Shown: piece after piece, positions 42,635 to 54,064 of the stretch | Numbering within the stretch: position 1 is the stretch's first letter | Layout: each line of letters opens with the position of its first letter | Assembly (NCBI GenBank): GCA_032622095.1 | Contig: CP136061.1 | Location: forward strand, 217,216,373-217,280,372 | Source of the DNA: Siphonodentalium dalli | Taxonomy: Eukaryota > Mollusca > Scaphopoda > Gadilida > Siphonodentaliidae | Direction of reading: 5' to 3' | Length of the DNA: 64,000 nt | Made by a program: the position numbers and the translations under genes | Notes under the pieces: generated by a model | Database searches by the model: none | What the model saw: the letters and a program-made list of their open reading frames with translations, nothing else | What the model was told of the DNA's origin: nothing

Positions 42635-43073
42635 TAGGGTACGTTCATACGCTGGCAAGTTTGCACGGTATGCAGGCATTTAGTCATATAAAATCACACG
42701 ATGTCATAATATTAACGGAAACGTGCATATAACATGCATCTTTGCCAAAGCGAACGACGTGAGTAGTAATATTTCTGTAGTTACACGTGTAACAGTGCTA
42801 CTGACATTTGCATTCAAATACCTGTATGATCTGGTATGATTGATTCTTGCGAGATAATTGCATGTTATTTACAGGCAAATTCCGGTAGCATTGCTGCAAG
42901 TGGTACTACATATATTTTACTTCGCACGTAGTTATATAGCTGTGGTACATATGTATTATATATATATATATATTTTTATTTTTTTCGTTCATATTCTGGC
43001 ACCATATCGTTTTCTACGACGAAATGTCTGCAAACCATACCGTGCAAACTTGCCAGTGTATGAACTTACCCTA
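42635..43073. mobile_element. 439-bp MITE with about 38-bp inverted ends
   Basis: Left TAGGGTACGTTCATACGCTG, continuing GCAAGTTTGCACGGTATG; right complement CATACCGTGCAAACTTGCCA...TTACCCTA. The middle is AT-rich with a TATATATA tract near 42960. No coding capacity. Target duplication not clear. Confidence 0.85.
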
Positions 43074-44067
43074 AACTGGTAATCTGCAGCACATCAGTTA
43101 AAAACACGACAACATCTTAACCGGCGACCTGACACACTCAGTACTCGGACACTTATTGCGATGAAGCAGTCGACGTATACACGTGTGATATGCAGATATA
43201 TTGTCCAATAACCTTTAGAAAGTTGATAGATACCCAATACTGCACAATATAATATCAATTCTTGGATCAAGCGTCCGGGAAGTACATATGTATATTGCCT
43301 AGTAAAACGGCATGTCCGATATCTGCATGTTATGCGTTGTCCGTCTCGTCCAGAACTATCATGGGAGATCCGGCGGGTTAAATAATCGAATATTGATAGA
43401 TCAATTACATCAAATGTTCTTATCTAATATGAAACAGTTGACCCTCGGTGCACTCTGTGAGAAGAGTCATCCCTTCCGGAGATTTCCGATAGGCGGCAAA
43501 ATAATGGGCTAGCTTGATCATTGATTGGATCCGCTGGTTTTATATATACGGTCGGGATATTCCAGTGAAAGCAAAAAGGCTGGTATAGATTTGATGATAG
43601 CGGAGATTGTTGTGAGCGGAGAGCATCTGCGTTCTCCGATTGTGAAATCTATGATAAAATGAATTGCTTGTAACACGAGCAAACCCGTTATAGTATTGAT
43701 CGATAAAGGAAGGCGCATGCAGAAGTCTTTCTGGAATAGAAGACGACAAACGCATCATAATTATAAAAGAACTGACTGTTATTGTGTTATTTCTTAACAG
43801 TGTAATCCTCAATAATTTACTTGGGCTCACACAGCGAACAATGCCGACGTTGGTTGCTGCACTTTATCATCCGGAACTTACTCACTTAGCGCTGGATGTT
43901 GATGAGGAAGGACGCTTCGATATCGCGTGGTCTTTGTGTTACAACGAGATGAGGCAGTACTGGATCTAGTGAATCGTGTAAACGTGATTGGATATAGCCC
44001 TGTATATGTTCATGTATGAACATGCGTGCGTGACTCATAATGTGACAATTCTAAACATTTGTCGACA
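43074..44067. other. Upstream of the transporter exon, nothing recognised
   Basis: No repeat or gene seen. As it precedes a first coding exon it should hold the 5' UTR or promoter, but I see no diagnostic motif. An in-frame stop (TAA 44038-44040) precedes the start codon. Confidence 0.4.
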
Positions 44068-44533
44068 ATGAAGGAAGAAGTAGAAGACAACGAAGAAGAG
44101 ATCATACTTACAACGCGTTATGCGAACGTTCCAAATAATGACAACGACCATCACCATGGCAACGATTACGCTGACCATAGCAACCATCCGACGTCGCCGG
44201 AGAAGTTGCCTAACTGCGCCTATATACTTACAATGTTGGCCGCCTTTAGCGGTTTTCTTTACGGGTATGACATGACGGCGATCAGACAAACGGCATTTTA
44301 CATAAGACGTTATTTCAAATTGGAGTCTGTGTGGACGGACGTTGTTGTTAGCAGTACGTATGTTGGCGCTATGATATTTTCTTGCCTCTCTGGATGGGTT
44401 ATTGACACATGTGGCCGAAAAGCCACACTGATTGCCTCAACGTTGTTCTTTTCTGCCGGTTCTACAATTTCTGGGCTGGCTGTCAACGTGTCCATGCTGA
44501 TAGCAGGACGTTTCCTCCTGGGAATGGGTGAAG
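44068..44533 (+). CDS. Sugar-porter transporter, first coding exon (SLC2A13/HMIT-like)
   Basis: MFS sugar porters move sugars or polyols across membranes; HMIT (SLC2A13) is a proton/myo-inositol cotransporter. The exon encodes 155 residues plus one base. An acidic, Asn/His-rich cytosolic tail (1-48) precedes TM1 (about 51-70) with GFLYGYD. TM2 (91-111) with VVVSSTYVGA is followed by the loop DTCGRKA (MFS signature region), TM3 (118-138) and the start of TM4 with AGRFLLGMGEG. The start ATG 44068 has A at -3 and an upstream in-frame stop. The donor GAAG|GTGAGT is strong, phase 1. The closest remembered match is SLC2A13, though its SGA after TM1 is replaced by RQTAF. No later exon is recognisable to 64000, so introns are long or the copy is incomplete. 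Confidence 0.8.
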
Positions 44534-45466
44534 GTGAGTTACCAGTATAGATGTTAAATCATGTATTTTCAAATATTATTCGCCTGTGTTATCCGTGAAA
44601 TGTTATATATTCTGTTATATAAGTCCAGGTAGACATGGATAGATGGTGGTGCAGTTAGATTCGTCATGAAGTTATGCAAAAATGTAGGGTCACCATTTTG
44701 AAGTCTTATGTACTATTATGCAGCTATCACACACATTTTATGAAGTAGGATATCACTTATTCCCCATAAGGTCGTACATATCATATGTATGTTCCATAAA
44801 ATAGTGAGAAGGCATGTGCTTGGCCATATGTGCCCTCCCCGCCACCGGTTCTATTGCCACTGACATCACCAATGATCACTGGCACCATGCTTCTTGATTT
44901 GAATAACACATGATAATTTTGAGTCCTATTCCCCTCGTGATCATCAGATTGTTGATGCGGAAATGTATCGACGTGGTGTTATAGTGTACATACTCAAAAG
45001 TTTTCTTTTTTCACTAATTTCTGGTTACCTATCGCATTTGTCCATATACACTATAGAACTGAAATGTGCTACTCTCAAATGCCCTAGTAAAGCGGGGCAA
45101 CCAACGTGCAAAAAACTTGAGCTCGATTTTCCCTAAATGGGAAAATATTAGTTGAAGATTGTTCATTTGACATCGTAAAGGTATTTTGTAATTTTAAAAT
45201 TTGTCTGAAATATTAGAGGGTTCCTGCTCGTCTCCATAATTATCCAAAACCCAAACTCAAAAACACATGAAGCGAGATATTTCCCGCATTTTTATCAATA
45301 TCTTCTCGAAACAAATCATATAATATAGGGCGCCATTAAAACACGGTAAACATTGATACCAATTAAAATATGTATGAGACAAAACAAACGCGATGTTGTG
45401 GTTATTGCTGCTATAAATCGGTTTCCTTGAAATCTCCCTTCAGTATATTGTCATAAGAGATGCGTG
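44534..45466 (+). other. Start of transporter intron, nothing recognised
   Basis: Begins GTGAGT. No exon, repeat or RNA gene identified. Confidence 0.45.
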
Positions 45467-46034
45467 TTAAAGGGATACTGTACCCAAATGTTGTTGGTTT
45501 CTTTAGTATCTGAGTTGTAGAATAAGGTAACCAGATTTCCATTATTTGAAAATCTGTTGAGTACGAAGTAATGTTACGGATTGCAGATTAGCCGGAATGC
45601 GAAAATACCAACTATGGTTGTCGAGTAATTTTTGGACAGTTTTCAAGCAAATGTACCAAATAAATGTTATGTTATATATGCATACTAGTCCCATATACTC
45701 ATTAAGTCATTGTATAGTCACTGAGTGGCTTGAGTTTACGCCCCGTATCAACATAATTTTGTACACTATCATGTGTGCCACGCTTTAACCAATCCACTAT
45801 CCGTGAATTATTTTTATTACGTCTTGTACGCGGAAATTCGTAATTTAATTTATGACTCCAGCCATAAATTAAATTTATATCAAATTATTAACTTTGAATT
45901 TAAGATAACCTATTAACCTGAACGTTTACAGAATACATCATCGACTCAAATTACTTAGTTTTCTATATATTATCGATATTAGATCGTTGTTATCACCGGG
46001 AATTTATTGAAAATGGCATACAGTACCCCTTTAA
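45467..46034 (+). mobile_element. T3 MITE, copy 2, TTAA-flanked
   Basis: Left TTAAAGGGATACTGTACCC, right complement TTAAAGGGGTACTGTATGCC. At about 45910-45935 it contains GATAACCTATTAACCTGAAC, the uninterrupted form of the site where copy 3 has a nested insertion. Confidence 0.85.
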
Positions 46035-46850
46035 GTGTTAGATGTACGTTTTGCCAAAATATCCTGATATTTCAAAATGGATGTTTTTCATAAATTTGTC
46101 TGGAATTATGTTTTTAAAATTCGGTTAATGTTATACAATATTTAAGAACCGCAAATTAGTTGCAAATTATAACCCAATTTACTACAGTTGTATGGCAAAG
46201 AACATTAGTAAAATGTCACTGTCTTCCGGTACAAAAAGAAAGACAGAATTAAAAAAAAACTGTTCAAATATAGATATCGATTATATCATATCTGAAAATC
46301 ATGAGAGGATAGTTAATGTTTCTTGATTCAAGAAATTTCATAATTATTTTCTTTTAGAAAGACAATCATGCACCCATAAATAATTTTCTATATTTGAGAA
46401 TTTCCATGTCATGCCTGACGATCAACAACACGTTCGGCTGAAATGAATTTTATGTCATAGGACCATAAACAAATCCCCACCTGACGATCGGGTATCTCTA
46501 ATAAGTGGCATAGCTACTTCTAGTTGATTGCTCACTGTTTGAGCGGTCTAGCCTGCATGCCAACATTTGTTTTCATATAATTGGGTTGAAATATTGTGTT
46601 TGCTTTAGTCTTCATACAGTAATATATGGGGGTCTAATGTTATATCATGCAATTAAAAAATTTGCTCAACAGTATGACACAAATGAAGCTTCCTCATAGA
46701 GTCAAGTCAATAAGCTATTTGGTGATTGGAGTTTTGTGTGAAATTATTAATTATCCCAGCAGGACTGTTCTTGGTACCTACAGGGACACAAATTAAAATG
46801 ATAATGTAAACCTCACAAATGTATTAAAGGTACGGTTGGCCTTGGCGGTG
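46035..46850. other. Intergenic or intronic, no supported feature
   Basis: AT-rich; nothing recognised. Confidence 0.4.
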
Positions 46851-46854
46851 GGTA

Positions 46855-47455
46855 TCCTGTGAAAATATTTCCACCCGTCAAAAACCGCCACAAACAGGGG
46901 GGGGGGGTGAAAAAAAAAATTCCGGCACATATGCCGGGGTGGGTGGGTGGTCAAAGCCACCAACAAGCAATTTTTTCCACAACTAAATAAAAAAATTCCT
47001 GCTTGTTTTTTAGTGTTTTGGCCATGAGTTGGGCTTCAAAACCACTTTGAATGAGAGAAATAATGTAATTCTAACTGTAAACTGACTGCAGGCAGTTATC
47101 GTGTTGTATTTTGTTGCACATTTTGAAATCCAAGATGGCCGCTGGCAGCCATGTTTTTTTGGCCGAATGACCTCAAAATGACTCATTCCTATTTACATAT
47201 CCATGTTAACATCCATGATAAATAGTATGCACAGAAATTAATATACAGCTGTTTACAGTGAATTCCCCCCCGCAAATCTCTGTTTTAGTGTTAAAAGGGG
47301 GGGTGGGTGTCAAAAAATGGTCAGAAAAAACTGCCGAAAATGGAAAAAAAATTTGGCGGTGGGGGTGGGTGGGTACAAAAAATGATCGAAAGGGAAAAAA
47401 TGCCATACGTGCCTGAATTTTTTTTCCGACCCCCCCCTGCCACAAACAGAAAGAA
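46855..47455. repeat. G/C-run-rich inverted repeat around an ATGGC core repeat
   Basis: The left piece has CCGCCACAAACAGGGGGGGG and AATTCCGGCAC; the right piece has GTGCCTGAATTTTTTTTCCG, CCCCCCCTGCCACAAACAG. Between them are GGGTGGGTGGG tracts (46937, 47285, 47355) and the copy of the window-start repeat (47120-47225). The repeated G tracts could form G-quadruplexes. Confidence 0.55.
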
Positions 47456-47934
47456 CATCAAAATGTAGACGACTTTGTCCGTATACAAATAAGAAATATC
47501 GCATGAACAGTATGTTATTGTCATATATTTGACCATTGTTATGTAAACAAAAGCATATAAAGTTACTTTTCTGGTGTTTGTTTATATTATGATGGTAAAC
47601 ATAAAGAGCGTTCTTTGTTGGTGAATTCCTGATATGGAACTAATAAAGAGCGTTTATGTCATTTGTGTGTGATTTGCCAGTAGCATTGTGCTGTCTTCTG
47701 TAACACAATCAGGCTCAAGCTTAGGTAAAATATAGTAGGTATTTATGATAACATGCTGTTTACGCGATGGTCATGGTATATATGAACGAAACTGTATGCG
47801 TTTTAATGTTTTTCTGTTTACGGTGTTTGGAACAAATATGAATATTTTCGACAATTAAGGCCTCGCGTGCCTTTAAAATCCATTATATCCGTTAAAGTCA
47901 CGTGAAATACTTGGGTAAGGTGGTCAAATAGAAA

Positions 47935-48240
47935 CGGAGAACAATCTTGCTCAAAGTAGAATTATTTATTTATAAATATTAATCAAAATTAACAATACAC
48001 ACACCGTCATTCTGATATATTAATCGAATGCAATGACTTTCGATGATGAAATCTTTTGTGTTTATTTATCGGCGATAGTTACGTCCATAATCCAGATGTA
48101 AATATTTACAATTGAGCGTAGTTCAGACGATGTTTTCTTTGGAGTGGTATAGTCAATTTCTTTTAATTTTCGGCGATGTTAGTAGAATGCTATATTTCCC
48201 AGGTTGGCATAACGCCTGGGTACTAACTTATCAGTTTCAA
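47935..48240 (+). repeat. Dispersed 310-bp repeat, inverted partner at 54065-54380
   Basis: CACACCGTCAT, TGTAAATATTTACAAT, GCGTAGTTCAG, GCGATGTTTTCT, GGCGATGTTAGTAGAATG and CCAGGTTGGC occur in this order here and as complement at 54065-54380. The two copies lie 6 kb apart in opposite orientation. Confidence 0.8.
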
Positions 48241-48326
48241 GCAACAGAACAAGTCCATAATATGTCTTCCCGTAGTTACCCCTGTGCTACCAACTTCTGC
48301 CCATTTTATTATTCTAGGACTTCAAA

Positions 48327-48490
48327 GCCCATCAAAGCTCAGATTGATCAGATATCGAATTTTGAAGTTTGTTATTTCAATTGCTTGTGGCCCAGAAACA
48401 CGCCGTCAAATGGATGGTCTCGGTCAAAATTGCAGATGAAGATGGCTAACTTTAAAAACAATTGATTGAACAAAATGTTGATAAATAACA
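48327..48490 (+). repeat. F1 MITE fragment
   Basis: Internal part only: CATCAAAGCTCAGA, GATCAGATATCGA, GATGGTCTCGG, GATGAAGATGGCTAAC and AACAAAATGTTGATAAATAA. Both ends are missing. Confidence 0.75.
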
Positions 48491-49131
48491 TTGCGTTGAA
48501 GCGGTGGATGTCCGAGATCTGAGGTCCCCCACCCCGTGGGATAGGAAATCGGTCCAGTCAAAGGGGAGTACCGCGTTGGAGACTAGAAGTTGGACCCCCC
48601 CCCCCCCCAGCGAAGACCAATATAGTATACACTGAGGGAGTCGACATATTCGGGTTTGTTTTGTTTTTCATCTATAGGGATTGGTGTGTTTTGGGTACCT
48701 GCGCATCATATATAAGTATGCTTGTGTCGTTATCTCACCAATGTCGTTATTGTTGTCGTGAATTGACCCTGCACATTAATGTGTAATATTAAAAGCCCGA
48801 TATATTCTGACTGACGTACTTAATTGACACAGATTTAAGCGATCGCTAATGTTACCACGGCGATCGTAATTGTGATGACGGGATGAATTCTCCTTTGTTT
48901 TGTGTTGACGGCACCATGATATCGAACAGTTATGAATCATATAAACGCGTGAAATTTTCTAAAAATATAACTTTTGTCATTGCATTGATTAGTGGCATCC
49001 TTGCTTCCACCTACTTCATCATTGATCCCATTATTGAGGCATAATAGACTAAGTCCGTATTAGGTGCAGTTCCCATGAACGTATCTCGTGTTCATCGTAC
49101 TTTGGCGAATAAGTGCATATACCATATAATA
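48491..49131. other. Intergenic, C-run only
   Basis: A run of 14 C at 48595-48608. No gene or repeat recognised. Confidence 0.4.
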
Positions 49132-49415
49132 TTTATTATATACTTGCCCATGAATTATAAGGTTTTAGCAGTGAGATATAAGTGATATCCCACTAGTGAG
49201 TGATATCAGCTTGAAATTTCTGATGTATTGACATTCATTGGTGGCCATAGGCAAGTAACTAAAGTATATAATAAACAGAATATCCACACTTTTTCAGTGG
49301 ATATGGGTTAAATCTCATTCGTGATGACAAAACATTTGAATTTCCACTCGTGGCTAAAGCCACTCGTGGAAATTCAATGTTATATAACCCATATCCACTG
49401 AAAAAGTGTGGATAT
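49132..49415. repeat. Two adjoining foldbacks
   Basis: 49132-49274: ends TTTATTATATACTTGCC and GGCAAGT...AAGTATATAATAAA, with TGATATC...GATATCA inside. 49280-49415: arms ATATCCACACTTTTTCAGTG plus GATATGGGTTA and complement. A second inner hairpin sits at 49331-49381 (GAATTTCCACTCGTGGCT / complement). Confidence 0.85.
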
Positions 49416-51900
49416 CCTCTACATATTGCATGAAAACAAGTGCTATTGTTGTAAGGCCTTGGTGCACGTTTTGCATAATGCCACTGATATTTTCAACAAA
49501 GAATTTATTTGGATCTGTCAAGCGACAACTTTGACTTTTACTATATAAACGCGAAAGGATTTTACTGCACGTTTTATTTCAGATTAACCCAATGCATGCA
49601 TTGTGTATTATCACAATATATTGGGTACATTTTACTAAACATATTTTACTAAATTGCCCAACAACCGATTACTATGTTGTTGGGCTAAAATTTTACCCAA
49701 CGGAATTTAGAGTGTGTGTAGGTTTCGGCGTATATTGAGAAAAATAGCTTTGTGTGGGGCCAACACATATTGTCTCCTTTGAACGAAATCGCACAAAAGG
49801 GAAGGTGCTGAGAAATGACATGGTTGTGCCTTTGCCCTGCAGAGCCCAGAGCCAATCTTGGGTGGATTGTGGCTTTTCGGTGCTTTGCGACGGTATCCTG
49901 GATTCAACTTCAAAACCCCCGTCCCCTTGTTGGACCGGAATCGCCCATATTGCCTATAGAAATGGCATATTGGCCCTGTTCAGGCGGCTATCTTGGATAG
50001 AGGTCGAGATGCCGGGGTATGGCTCGATATATCTTGTCAGGCACCCTACAACCCATTGTTGAGCCAAACATCCACCATGGGATCGAGTTGCGTTACTAAC
50101 TTGTTTAAACATATGATAGGCTAACTTGTTTATACATTTGATAGGCTAAATGTATTAGTTACAATAATTAATAATTTCACGAAAAATTGAAATAAAGCAA
50201 AGAACCATTCAGTTTATTATCTTGGCTCTATGTGAGGGAGCTACATTTGTGTAATAAGATTGAGTTTAAAACGTTATATTCTGCTGGTCCGCTCGAGCAA
50301 GGATCAATCAACTGGACATAGCCCAAAATATTAAAAGATGTTGTAGTCAGACGGAATTTGGTTATGGACCATATGACCTATACAACATATCTCAGCCCAA
50401 TGTATCATTGATTAACAGGCACGCCAACGCACAAATACAGAACATTATTTTTGGTGGTTTCTCATTCTAAATGAAAATAAATTATGATATTTCTTGTATC
50501 AAGTCAAATTAAGTTGCCTCCCATGCTCATTATATATCATATCATATTGTGGATATATAAGCTGAAATCGACAAAAGGTCTATATTGATACCTGAAAAAT
50601 GTTTTCATGTCATAAAAGTATAGAAATTCTACTTATAATTTCCAACTGAGTGTCGGTTCTTGGTCATATAAATGTCATGCACCAAATTAAAAAAGATAAA
50701 GTCATGACAGATTTTGACAATATCCATTTCGAATCTTTGGCAAAACGAGCGCCTGGGCCATATTTTTTTTCTCTCGACTAAAACCAACTTGTGATTATAT
50801 AATTAATTCCAGCCGAAATCACAAGCTGGTTCTAGACGAAGGCAATCCCTGAGACTTTGCCAAACTCGGCATATAGCCAAGGTTGAGCATTCTCAAATGC
50901 TATAAACTAAAACAGTTCCAGTATATACCTTGGACAAACACAAAGCACCATAGCTGGTGAATATTTCAGGAACATGCCGAGTCACTAAATCCGTTTTAAC
51001 CTTAAAAAACGCCAACCCTCGTTTCCAATTACAACTTGAATCAGATTAATCGTCTTTTCCATGGCATCTGTTGGAACAGGGGGAGCTAGAACATATTGAC
51101 AGGAATGAGAGAGGTTTAAGGGGTGCATTTGGAAATTATAAACTAGTCACCCCTCCCCCAGAGCCTATCTGGTCACATAGTATTACATGGATATGATGTA
51201 GAATATATAAGATGGTTGTGGTCTTGTTGATTATCCCGCAATAACCATAAAGAGCGTTTATTTATACCTTTGCCTCTCGTGGTAAAATAAGTGTTGATGT
51301 ATAGCTTCCCGTTGTACACAAAACTACTTACAAAACTAAAAGTTCATGAAAGTTATATGTTACTGAAAGATTATTTTGTCGTGTCTTATTGTCTATTTTG
51401 ATAGTATAACATTGATAAACGTGTGTGATTTTGTGGCTTACCCCTTCAAGCGCCCTATACAATTTACGTAATTTCGGTTGAAAGCGAAAGCTATATTGCA
51501 CCCTTTAAATGGACGTTGCAATTACACACTTTCTGAGAATAAAGAACAAAATATTTTTTTACACCAACTTCTAAATCAGCCGAACCACTGAACAGAATCG
51601 ATCGATCGGGAGTGTGGGGGGGGGGGGGGGGTGAATCAAATCATTATATAAAAATCGGTATACTTATTGTTAAATTATGATCAACTAAATGGCCATCTGC
51701 TGAATAGTTTGTATTCTCTTTCTCAGTGCAACAGTACATGTGTCATTACACTCATACCAGAATTAGGGAACAGCACCACATATGAAAGTTATTAATCCTT
51801 CTATAATTGAGCTTCCTGAAATTTTGCGAAAACCATGTGTCAATGTATTTTTTTATATATGCGAAATAACATTGGCCTAACAATATTTACATTGACATTG
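49416..51900. other. Intergenic or intronic, no supported feature
   Basis: AT-rich. A small GATTATATAATTAATTCC region near 50795 and a run of 16 G at 51616-51631 are the only simple features. Short open frames (for example 49754-50062) match nothing I know. Confidence 0.4.
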
Positions 51901-51904
51901 TAAG

Positions 51905-51971
51905 CCAGTGCATTCTCTTATATATGCGAGGCCCAATGTGGGAAACTCGCATATATAAGAGAATGCACTGG
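51905..51971. repeat. Perfect 26-bp-arm hairpin, GCATTCTCTTATATATGCGAG family
   Basis: CCAGTGCATTCTCTTATATA plus TGCGAG (51905-51930) and exact complement (51946-51971), 15-base loop. The same arm occurs twice inside the nested MITE at 52520-52911. Confidence 0.9.
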
Positions 51972-52545
51972 AACATGATATTTAATGCTGCACCAGCACA
52001 GCTCCCGTCATGAAAGTCATAGAATGATCAGATAACCAGGGATGGTCGTTGCGGTGGTTCGAACAAGGTTCTGCCGACCATCAACATTCTGGGAATCCGC
52101 CAGTAATATTAGAATGCATGGGGATATACTGTATCATACCAGATGGGTTATACACAGATGTAGGAATAAAACTGGATCTAATTAAAATCTTATTGTGATG
52201 AATTAAATGTACGTACTTATATATTGTTTGCAATTATATAGATACTCTGCTGATCCCAATACTATATAATTTACTTGGTTATCATGTTATTCGCGGAGTA
52301 TAAGTTATAATATATACGGCGATATCAACAGTAGACAAATGCTCTCCCAGAATCGACAACAGTTGGACATTTCAGATTAACAATTAGTACCATTTTTCTG
52401 ATATTTTAAATGGAGACCGTGCGTACGCCAATTTAAATAAATTCCCGATAATAACAACCATATAGAAAAATAATTAATTTGAGTCGAAGATGCGAGTCTT
52501 CTGCAAACGTTCAGGTTAACCCTTTACCCAACAGAACGGCCCTGT

Positions 52546-52614
52546 GCCAATGCATTCTCTTATATATGCGAGTCGACCATAGGTCGCCTCGCATATATAA
52601 GAGAATGCATTGGC
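52546..52614. repeat. Hairpin 1 in the nested MITE
   Basis: Arms GCCAATGCATTCTCTTATAT plus ATGCGAG, and exact complement, around TCGACCATAGGTCGC. It is 69 bp and nearly perfectly palindromic. Confidence 0.9.
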
Positions 52615-52693
52615 TTAACACATTAAAAATTATAAAATTGTTAAAGAATGTAAGAAAAAATGGTAAAAAGTGTTAAAAAAAGATTTTTTTTAG

Positions 52694-52762
52694 GCCAATG
52701 CATTCTCTTATATATGCGAGGCGACCTATGGTCGACTCGCAAATATAAGAGAATGCATTTGC
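52694..52762. repeat. Hairpin 2 in the nested MITE, inverted copy of hairpin 1
   Basis: Same arms; its loop GCGACCTATGGTCGA is the reverse complement of hairpin 1's. The two hairpins therefore form a larger inverted repeat with about 80 bases between. One arm has A for T (CGCAAATATAAG) and another a TTTG end. Confidence 0.9.
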
Positions 52763-53375
52763 ACAGGGCATAACTGTAACTATCACAATGTGGTCAATGA
52801 GCCGGTTCCAATGATATCCATATTTGTATGGTTCTATTGAGACAGACCGAAGATATTTTAGGCTGTTGAAGCTTTATTTGGCCGGTTTTGGCCGTTTTGT
52901 TGGGTAAAGGGTTAACAGGTTATCTTAAAATCAAATTTAATAATTTGATATTTAATTTACGAATTTCCATGAACAAGACGTTATCAAACTAATTGCGGAA
53001 AGTGTATTTGGGCAACGCGTGGAACACATCGTGTAAATACTTTATGTTGATATGGGGGCGTGAACTCAAGCCACTCCTTGGCTATATATAAAATCATATT
53101 AATGAGTATTTGGGACTATTATGCATATAATATAACATGTATTTGATACATTTGCCTGAAAACTATACAAACATATCTCGATGACGAGCGATTTCTGGAT
53201 TCCAGCTTATCTGCCATCTGTGACTTTACTTCGTATAATACAGTCAACTGATGGAAATCTGGTTACCCTATTCTACGAAGCAGAGAATATATAGAAAGCA
53301 ACATCAACATTTGAGTGATGTACATATACCTTTAATCGACAAACCAATAGATATAGTAAATTATATACAACCGAT

Positions 53376-53630
53376 AATGTGGTTCTAGCGTATATTATAC
53401 AACCTGTCGTGTGGTTCTAGCGTATAGTATGCGGCATGCCGTGTGCATATGGTTCCAGGGTATATATACTATACAGCATGTCGTGTGGTTCTATATAGCG
53501 TATATTATATATACAGCCTGTCGTGTGGTTAGCGTATAGTATACATCATGTTGTGTGGTTCTAACGTATATTATACAGCCTGTCATGTGGTAATGTATAT
53601 TATACAGCATCTCGTGTGGTTTTGGTTCTA
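53376..53630 (+). repeat. Irregular minisatellite, about 30-45-bp unit
   Basis: Seven or eight units built on TCGTGTGGTTCTAGCGTATA plus TTATACAGCCTG (or CATG). Units vary by TATATA insertions. Confidence 0.8.
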
Positions 53631-54064
53631 AATATTGCTACAATTATTCTTATAGTCATGCATGCAGTTACAGTGAAATTGTTTTCCCCTCGGCCATACA
53701 CTGTTTTTTCAATTAATGCATATCCACGATCCCTATATATGACTTAATTTGAGGAAATAATAAAATTCAATTGCATCTCGCTAAACTGGAGTGAGAGATT
53801 GCGCTCTATTCTTGAATTCTATGAACATTGCTGATTAATTATTTGAGCTCGGTGGAAAATGTATTCTTCTTCATTTCTAATCGGCGGAACGAATTTCATG
53901 AATATATCAAGTTTCATTTTCTTTTGACAAGAATCGGTTTCGTGTTTGTGAAAGTCTTTGAATGCCCGTTCGATCCGGTGATATCGTACTCGATATATCC
54001 TATCATATCTTTGAATAGCGAACATTATGTGGGGCTTTAAAGACATATTATGGACTTGTTCGGG
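53631..54064. other. Intergenic, no supported feature
   Basis: Opposed open frames at 53819-54046 (minus) and 53828-54040 (plus) are short and match nothing I recognise. Confidence 0.35.

Larger units (their letters stand above)
52516..52915. mobile_element. Nested MITE with TTAA duplication and CCC ends, piggyBac-like
   Basis: Element 52520-52911 (392 bp) is flanked by TTAA at 52516-52519 and 52912-52915. Its inverted ends are CCCTTTACCCAACAGAACGG and complement of CCCTTTACCCAACAAAACGG. TTAA targets with CCC-starting ends are the hallmark of piggyBac-type elements. No transposase is inside; it carries two palindromes (52546, 52694). Confidence 0.85.
52406..53335 (-). mobile_element. T3 MITE, copy 3, interrupted by a nested MITE
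   Basis: Read on the minus strand it begins TTAAAGGTATATGTACATCA (53335) and ends ...GGTCTCCATTTAA (52406). It shares GGTAACCAGATTTCCATC, TTTTCAGGCAAATGTATC, GTGGCTTGAGTTCACGCC and CGACTCAAATTAATT with the other T3 copies. Removing 52516-52911 gives a body length close to copy 2. Confidence 0.85.

Noticed and set aside
43784-43969. Small frame upstream of the transporter as a separate gene
   Set aside because: No similarity, no signal peptide, no splice context; probably 5' flanking sequence.
44059-44061. Earlier start (TTG) for the transporter exon
   Set aside because: Not an ATG; the ATG at 44068 follows an in-frame stop at 44038 and has a good context.
53819-54046. Opposed open frames as a sense/antisense gene pair
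   Set aside because: Both are short, unrecognised and lie in AT-rich sequence next to a dispersed repeat; expected by chance.
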